A stretch of DNA of 10,027 bases from Bacillota bacterium. Its GTDB lineage: Bacteria > Bacillota > Clostridia > Christensenellales > Aristaeellaceae. Under the pieces are notes generated by a model, which did no database searches, was not told the origin of the DNA, and was given only the letters and a program-made list of their open reading frames with translations. Made by a program: the position numbers and the translations under genes. This document shows, in pieces, positions 5,941 through 10,027 of the stretch (position 1 is its first letter; each line of letters begins with the position of its first letter). The stretch spans positions 1-10,027 of the forward strand of contig JAEWSC010000018.1 in assembly GCA_023398575.1 (NCBI GenBank), in the 5' to 3' direction.

Positions 5941-7389
5941 TTATTGAAACAGATTGTCAAAATTCAAGCGGTATACATCCGTATTGCCTCCGGACTTAGG
6001 CTTTATCGTAAAAGTATGGTAATAATCACTGCCCTTAATCTGTATATTTTCAGTTTTCATGTAGCCGCCTTCATTACCAAAAAGGTACTTGCCACCATAC
6101 CAAATTTCTCCTTCTCCTATGATGAAGTACACATCGCCCTTTGGAATATAAACCGTCAACCTGCTGCCATTATTGGAGAATGCCACCAAAATCTGTTGAT
6201 CGGTACTTGCCGAGTAAACGCTAACGCAGTAATTCAAGCCATCCTTCGGCATATTGAAAATGCATTTTGTTCCAGAACTCTTTCCATCCACCACGCCTGA
6301 TTTGGGTGTCTTAACAGCCGGATAGTCCGGCAATTTGCGAATAAAACCAGTTGTATTCTCTACTGCGTTATCGAGCGCGACCAATAAATTGCTGCGGTTG
6401 ATGCTGCCGGCTGTCAAATCGAATATATCCTGTTTAAGCGGCAAGGCGAATAAATCCAACGTAACGAGCGTCAATTTTCCTTTTGTTTTGCCATGCCGAT
6501 AATTAATAGCCTGCTTTTCAACCTTTTGAATGATACATGCAATAATCTGGTCCTGTGTATAGCCTTTGGCATATGCATCATACCGCATATCTGATTGTAC
6601 TTCCATGCCGGATTCTGTGATCATGCTTTCGGGCGATGCTGTTTCGAAGGTGAGCTTCAACGCCCTTGGCCCGCCTGTTGTATCTAGCTTGACATTCTTT
6701 GCTGCATAAAGCAGCGCAGGCATTAACCGCTTGCTTTTATCATCCATATGTACACGTTCTTGATAAGCGCGATAAGCCGGATTAACCATCGCTTCAGACA
6801 AGGACGCTGGGGCTTTCTTGGCTTCTTTTATGGGTGATGGCAGCAGCAAATCCTCAAGCGCGTATAATATCCTTTTATCCGCAAAGGCCTTTTTTGCTTT
6901 TTCGGCGATAGAAATAACCGATTTTTCAAACGCAGCCTGCGCTTTGGGCGCAAAGCCAACACTATAATCTCCTCCATTTTGGACAATGATCAAGTTGACC
7001 TTTTGCTTTGTATCGGGCGTAGACATGGCTTTAACAATGCCATCCAGGTAGGTTATCGGATCTCCTTGATATTTGGGCTGCCCTTTCATCTGAGGATTTC
7101 CGCTAGCAATAGAAAAGCTGATAGCAACAGGCTTATAGGGATCAGCTTCAAATTTGTCAAGTGCCATGGTAATCCCCGAAATGCCACAGCCGTAAATGTA
7201 TTGCTGCCAGCCATCAGTCACATTCTCCGACTGCTTTTGCATATATTCCTGAAGATAGCGCGCAACAGCAGCCGTGATATCAGATGCAGGCTCAGCAGCA
7301 GATGCAGGCTCAGCAGCAAATGCAGCCACTTGCAGGCAAATGAACAGTACCAATGCCACTATTCCCACCATGATTCTTTTCATCATCAT
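5941..7389 (-). CDS. Secreted protein of unknown function with C-terminal WYG/LFG motif (482 aa)
   Basis: I do not recognise the main part. An N-terminal signal peptide is clear: MMMKRIMVGIVALVLFICLQ, then VAAFA and a probable cut before AEPAS. The mature start carries a duplicated AEPAS segment. The middle is mixed alpha/beta without obvious motifs. The C-terminal 150 residues look beta-rich, with LTVYIPKGDVYFIIGEGE followed by IWYGGKYLFG (429-438) and a GGYMKT segment. From memory, a similar WYG...LFG end occurs in cell-surface or secreted proteins of Clostridia, but I cannot name the family. Start: the third-from-last candidate ATG at 7389 has GCGGAGGA 8 bases upstream, better than the ATG at 7419, and places the signal peptide correctly. 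It follows the MORN-repeat gene by 97 bases on the same strand, suggesting co-expression and a shared extracellular role. Confidence 0.75.
   Translation of the reverse strand: MMMKRIMVGIVALVLFICLQVAAFAAEPASAAEPASDITAAVARYLQEYMQKQSENVTDGWQQYIYGCGISGITMALDKFEADPYKPVAISFSIASGNPQMKGQPKYQGDPITYLDGIVKAMSTPDTKQKVNLIIVQNGGDYSVGFAPKAQAAFEKSVISIAEKAKKAFADKRILYALEDLLLPSPIKEAKKAPASLSEAMVNPAYRAYQERVHMDDKSKRLMPALLYAAKNVKLDTTGGPRALKLTFETASPESMITESGMEVQSDMRYDAYAKGYTQDQIIACIIQKVEKQAINYRHGKTKGKLTLVTLDLFALPLKQDIFDLTAGSINRSNLLVALDNAVENTTGFIRKLPDYPAVKTPKSGVVDGKSSGTKCIFNMPKDGLNYCVSVYSASTDQQILVAFSNNGSRLTVYIPKGDVYFIIGEGEIWYGGKYLFGNEGGYMKTENIQIKGSDYYHTFTIKPKSGGNTDVYRLNFDNLFQ
7281..7316. repeat. 18-bp tandem repeat (2 copies, start of a third)
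   Basis: CAGATGCAGGCTCAGCAG occurs twice in direct succession, followed by a partial degenerate third copy. It encodes the repeated Ala-Glu-Pro-Ala-Ser segment just after the signal peptide of the 482-residue secreted protein. The unit is a multiple of three, so copy changes would alter linker length without breaking the frame. Confidence 0.85.
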
Positions 7390-7449
7390 TCGGTGTTCCT
7401 CCGCTATTTGATTGCTCATGACTGCCTACCTTCTGCATTTGTACAGCAT

Positions 7450-7479
7450 ACCATATCTAGCTATATCAAACCTGGTCAA
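7450..7479 (-). promoter_or_regulatory. Candidate internal promoter for the 482-aa secreted protein
   Basis: On the minus strand TTGACC (7479-7474), an 18-base spacer and TATGGT (7455-7450) lie between the MORN gene stop and the next start. It may give separate expression of the downstream gene. The match is moderate. Confidence 0.35.
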
Positions 7480-7486
7480 AGTGGCA

Positions 7487-8416
7487 TCACTCAGCCAGGC
7501 GTGATCCATCACATTCCCAGCATCTCCCGGTACCATGACAGGCACTGCACTCGCTGGAGAATCCATAATTACTATAGGTTCCGTTTCCCGAACGGCAGAC
7601 CGGACACCATCCCATTCCCTTGCATACGGGGCATAAGCCCCCACCAGATATTGATGACCCGCCTGCCATATCTTGTTCAGGCCTATTTGCGTCAGATCCC
7701 AACCAGGATGTATAACTGGTTCCATCCAAATAATACGAAGTGGCATACCCCTGCGCCTGTCCATTTAAATAATTTCCAGCTATGTAACCACCGGTTTGAG
7801 GCTCTAGATAGAGACCGTAGCCGGTAAACTGTCCTTGCTGAAATTGGCCAACATAGTATCCGCCATTTGTGAAACAGTATACGCCATATCCCTCCATTAC
7901 CCCATTGAGCAATTCGCCGATATAGATATCACCATTGGTCAATGTTTGAGCTGTAAAAGATGGTACTTTGCAGTTCTGTGTTGATGACTTGATTGATACG
8001 TTCTGCCCATTCGCCCATTGTCCTGTTGTCATAACGCCATCCGGCGATATAACGAAGCCCATCCCATCGGGCTGACCATCTTGATAGTTTCCCTCATAGC
8101 GGATCTGATCCTTACCCAATTGCATGCCTATTCCTTCAAGTGCATCATTGGCCCAAAACCCTGCCGACATTCCGCCGCCAGAAAACAAATAAATGCCAAA
8201 GCCGCTTCTCTTGCTATCTGCCCATTGACCATAATACATGTCACCATCTGGATAGGTGCAAATACCAAATCCGTTTGGCATATTATCCACGAACCAACCA
8301 TTGTAGCTGCTGCCGTTTTCATTTGTTTTGGAGACAATCTCTACTGCTAAAGCCGGAAGAATAACATAAAAACTCACCAGCGTAAAAACAAAAAACAGGC
8401 AAAATAACTTGCGCAT
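7487..8416 (-). CDS. Secreted MORN-repeat protein with C-terminal eight-cysteine zinc module
   Basis: The 309-residue product starts with a signal peptide ending near ALA-24 (FYVILPALA). About seven MORN-type repeats follow (YxGxWxxxxxxGxGxxxxxxG), at residues 38-135 and 165-230; examples are YNGWFVDNMPNGFGICTY and YVGQFQQGQFTGYGLYL. A Ser/Gly-rich linker leads to four CxxC pairs (C262/265, C271/274, C290/293, C299/302) arranged as CPVCKGMGWCPVC and CSACHGTGRCWEC. This is the spacing of DnaJ-type zinc-finger (CxxCxGxG) modules. MORN repeats are beta-hairpin scaffolds for lipid or protein contacts. An exported protein with this zinc module is unusual. The ATG at 8416 has GGAGG 9 bases upstream. 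A strong promoter lies just upstream, and a second secreted-protein gene follows. Function unknown. Confidence 0.9.
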   Translation of the reverse strand: MRKLFCLFFVFTLVSFYVILPALAVEIVSKTNENGSSYNGWFVDNMPNGFGICTYPDGDMYYGQWADSKRSGFGIYLFSGGGMSAGFWANDALEGIGMQLGKDQIRYEGNYQDGQPDGMGFVISPDGVMTTGQWANGQNVSIKSSTQNCKVPSFTAQTLTNGDIYIGELLNGVMEGYGVYCFTNGGYYVGQFQQGQFTGYGLYLEPQTGGYIAGNYLNGQAQGYATSYYLDGTSYTSWLGSDANRPEQDMAGGSSISGGGLCPVCKGMGWCPVCRSGNGTYSNYGFSSECSACHGTGRCWECDGSRLAE

Positions 8417-8448
8417 TTATATTGTCCTCCACAATCCATTGTCTTGCT

Positions 8449-8476
8449 ATTTTACCATATACCTGCTCTTTTTCAA
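8449..8476 (-). promoter_or_regulatory. Promoter of the MORN-protein operon
   Basis: TTGAAA (8476-8471), a 16-base spacer and an extended -10 TGGTAAAAT (hexamer 8454-8449) sit 33 bases ahead of the ATG. The predicted leader is short (about 25 bases) and carries GGAGG. It is divergent from the promoter at 8534-8562. Confidence 0.75.
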
Positions 8477-8533
8477 TAGTATTCAATTCGGTAATCAAGC
8501 AAATGATCATTTCTGATTTTCAGATTCGCTTCC

Positions 8534-8562
8534 TTGCAATCCTTTTCGGCGACGGTTATACT
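8534..8562 (+). promoter_or_regulatory. Promoter of the 8601 gene
   Basis: TTGCAA (8534-8539), an exact 17-base spacer and TATACT (8557-8562) predict a start near 8569. An AAAGGAGGG ribosome binding site (8587-8595) precedes the ATG at 8601. The good promoter and start suggest the gene is or was expressed, despite its broken frame. Confidence 0.75.
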
Positions 8563-8600
8563 GACAATAGAAGTGCCAAATCCATAAAGGAGGGCGATTA

Positions 8601-8804
8601 ATGGATATAGTATTGCTCAAGAAAACTGCAAAAGCATTTATTTATCCAAACAAGCGCGAACGATTCTTACTTGATATGTCCCGTAAGTTCGAGGATGCCA
8701 GCGGCGGTTATACCCGTGGCCGAGCGGATCCAGTGTTCAGGTTACCTGAGATCATTGATCCTTCGCTCATGCTGATGAAAAGCATGCATTTCCCCCCCGC
8801 CTGA
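8601..8804 (+). CDS. Hypothetical protein, N-terminal part (67 aa, frame broken at C7)
   Basis: The start is well supported (AAAGGAGGG, 6-base spacing, consensus promoter upstream). The product begins MDIVLLKKTAKAFIYPNKR and contains no motif I recognise. It ends at TGA 8802-8804, just after a run of seven C (8792-8798). With six C the frame would run on through EQLISLMRQNG into the open frame ending at 9054, giving a continuous 150-residue protein. The full gene, 8601-9054, is therefore either a pseudogene, a phase-variable gene, a frameshift product, or a sequencing error in a homopolymer. The short 67-residue form would be made as the sequence stands. Confidence 0.6.
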   Translation: MDIVLLKKTAKAFIYPNKRERFLLDMSRKFEDASGGYTRGRADPVFRLPEIIDPSLMLMKSMHFPPA

Positions 8805-8817
8805 ACAACTGATTTCG

Positions 8818-9054
8818 TTGATGCGGCAAAATGGCGTCGGCAACACTTGTTTTGTGCTATCTGACTATGCGGATATGTTGGGAATTATCATGCCGCTTGT
8901 GGATGCAGTAACCCGCCTTCACATAAACGGTTATCCCTACCTAATCGTTGGGCTGCCCTCAGGATTTTCCCATTTGAAAGATGAGTCCTTTGCATCACAT
9001 CAGCCCAACTGTTTTGTGAAGCTAAGGATTTGGTTTGACGGTGAATCTAGGTAG
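8818..9054 (+). CDS. Hypothetical protein, C-terminal part of the frameshifted 8601 gene
   Basis: This frame is open from 8779 to the TAG at 9052-9054. Its first possible starts (TTG 8818, ATG 8821) have no ribosome binding site, so it is probably not an independent gene but the remainder of the 8601 gene in the next frame. It encodes MRQNGVGNTCFVLSDYADM and later the hydrophobic GYPYLIVGLPSGFSHL, then an aromatic tail VKLRIWFDGESR. I recognise no family. Together the halves encode about 150 residues. Confidence 0.5.
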   Translation: MMRQNGVGNTCFVLSDYADMLGIIMPLVDAVTRLHINGYPYLIVGLPSGFSHLKDESFASHQPNCFVKLRIWFDGESR

Positions 9055-9127
9055 AAAATAAAATTTGTAACGCTGATTAAGGATGCCGCTTTTCTAACAG
9101 CGACTATCATGATGCCCTTCTCCCGTT

Positions 9128-9672
9128 GAGAAAAATGGATGTAATAAGGTGGAAACACGTGAGGCCATGACACTAGAACAAGTCAAAGAGATTCTATCAA
9201 GCATTTCAAACCTACGAGATGACGATAGGAGGATGATGGCTTTACTACTGCTTACAGGGTGCAGGCGTGGGGAGGCATTAGGCTTACGATAGGAAGACAT
9301 TGACGTTACAAGCGGTTTGATACACGTACAACGCAATGTAAACCTATGTAAAGAATCAGCCGAGAGTAGGCGCACCAAAGACAGAAAAAGGTAAGCGATA
9401 TATATCCCTTGATAAGCAACATCTTACCTTACTACAGCCACTACAGGCGACAGGGTACACGGTGGAGGGGATTCACCGAAAAGCCATATGTCATTCAGGC
9501 GACAATGGGAACGTATTGAAAAATCTGTAGACTTGCACGACGTAACAGCGCACGTTTCAGGCATAGCTATCTTACATTGCTTGCAGGTATAGGCATTAAT
9601 GTCAAGACACTTCAAACTATCGGTCGACATGCCGGCATTCAAACTACAATGAACCGCTATGACATCCCGTAA
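9128..9672 (+). pseudogene. Decayed tyrosine recombinase / phage-type integrase, catalytic domain
   Basis: Fragments in three frames rebuild the catalytic half of a phage/ICE-type tyrosine integrase. EAMTLEQVKEILSSIS and LLLTGCRRGEALGLR (Arg I) lie in one frame. A TAG (9290-9292) replaces the expected Trp of LRWEDID. EKGKRYISLDK (beta-hairpin lysine) follows in a second frame from about 9372. SFRRQWERIEK then DLHDVTAHV returns to the first frame near 9480. HSYLTLLAGIGINVKTLQTIG and RHAGIQTTMNRYDIP with the nucleophilic Tyr lie in a third frame from about 9558. At least three frameshifts and one nonsense codon make it non-functional. The N-terminal arm- and core-binding part is missing or unrecognisable upstream of 9128. 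It suggests that an integrated element once ended here. Confidence 0.85.
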
Positions 9673-9903
9673 AACAAATATCGTCGAGGAAGTAGAATGA
9701 ATCTGCTTCTTACAAACCAAGGTTTTTACAGAAACATTGCAAACGGCAATCCCCCGAGAGCACTTACGTAACAAGACTTTGCAGCCTATTCCTTATCAAA
9801 TACTATACAGAAAAATTGCAGAAAACACCTTTCATTCTAAAGTCAAGCATAAGCAGACAGCAGAGAAAACATGTTTTTGCAATGAATAGGTAAAGAAAGC
9901 AAA
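9673..9903. other. Intergenic stretch with no recognised gene
   Basis: No start, RNA gene or repeat is supported here. After the recombinase stop TAA (9670-9672) the same frame stays open for about 34 codons (NKYRRGSRMN and on to GFYRNIANGNPPRAL). It may be a C-terminal tail cut off by a Gln-to-stop change. The region is AT-rich towards the IS256 end. Confidence 0.5.
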
Positions 9904-9931
9904 GGGAGTGTCGCAAAATCCGTGTAAATGG
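9904..9931. repeat. Terminal inverted repeat of right IS256-like element
   Basis: It begins GGGAGTGTCGCAAAAT and ends with the core CCGTGTAAATGG. Its orientation is inverted relative to the repeat at 99-126, as for opposite ends of one IS. Confidence 0.7.
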
Positions 9932-10027
9932 AATACTTTCTGAAAGTTGGGAAAAAACTACTACCGCTTTTACTCCTGCGCAGGGTAGGGCAACGCTGGG
10001 GAGCGACCCGAGCGGTACAGGAGGTTT
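9904..10027 (-). mobile_element. IS256-like insertion sequence, 3' end (partial)
   Basis: The terminal repeat at 9904-9931 is the counterpart of the left one. The remaining bases to the window edge show no clear coding frame and fit the untranslated 3' tail found after the transposase in these elements. The transposase would lie further right on the minus strand, the same orientation as the left copy. The element end near 9904 is approximate. Confidence 0.6.

Noticed and set aside
6979..7827. Plus-strand 282-codon open frame across the secreted-protein genes
   Set aside because: It is antisense to both genes and their intergenic region, very rich in His/Ser/Arg, and lacks a credible start.
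9290..9292. TAG in the recombinase as a recoded sense codon
   Set aside because: The same gene has several frameshifts, and other genes in the window use TAG or TGA as ordinary stops, so decay is the simpler reading.
9424..9774. Minus-strand Cys-rich frame of 116 codons
   Set aside because: It lies antisense to the decayed recombinase, whose motifs explain this sequence.
9940..10027. C-terminal coding end of the right IS256 transposase
   Set aside because: The minus-strand frames here give short peptides without the known transposase ending; non-coding IS tail is as likely, so no CDS is claimed.

Overview
This window looks like DNA from an anaerobic Bacillota (Clostridia-type, gut or digester) genome or metagenome contig. 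The reasons are strong AGGAGG ribosome binding sites, frequent TTG/GTG starts, sigma-A-type promoters, and the gene content: a Tet(M)-family GTPase, a GH88 pectin-type hydrolase, and IS200- and IS256-type elements. The organism assignment is inference.

Layout. Positions 1-126 are the 5' end of an IS256-like element whose transposase runs leftward. Positions 9904-10027 are the 3' end of a second, similarly oriented IS256-like element, so about 9.8 kb lies between two direct copies. Next to the left copy is an IS200-type element (about 130-786; tnpA alone, minus strand, with hairpins at both ends). Then comes a two-gene minus-strand catabolic operon (2016-3066 region): a Gfo/Idh/MocA dehydrogenase followed by a GH88 unsaturated glucuronyl hydrolase, ending at a strong terminator (794-820).

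The plus-strand middle holds a small conserved-looking protein (3295-3528) and a divergent ribosomal-protection-type GTPase of the Tet(M)/Tet(O)/Tet(W) superfamily (3889-5826). Upstream of the GTPase is a regulatory leader: a consensus promoter, a 12-codon leader peptide with its own Shine-Dalgarno sequence, a hairpin starting just after the leader stop, then SD and a TTG start. This layout suggests attenuation control.

The minus-strand block 5941-8416 encodes two predicted secreted proteins with no recognised function as a pair. One is a MORN-repeat protein with a C-terminal eight-cysteine, DnaJ-like zinc module; the other is a 482-residue protein with a C-terminal WYG/LFG motif. Their promoter is divergent from that of a plus-strand gene (8601-9054) that is split by a C7 homopolymer: removing one C would give a continuous 150-residue protein. 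Beyond it lies a heavily decayed tyrosine recombinase (9128-9672), suggesting the segment once belonged to, or lay at the edge of, an integrated element.

The most interesting points are the divergent RPP gene with its leader, the secreted MORN/zinc pair, and the C7 contingency-like tract. The bordering IS copies may represent a composite mobile segment, or merely a contig that stops in repeats.
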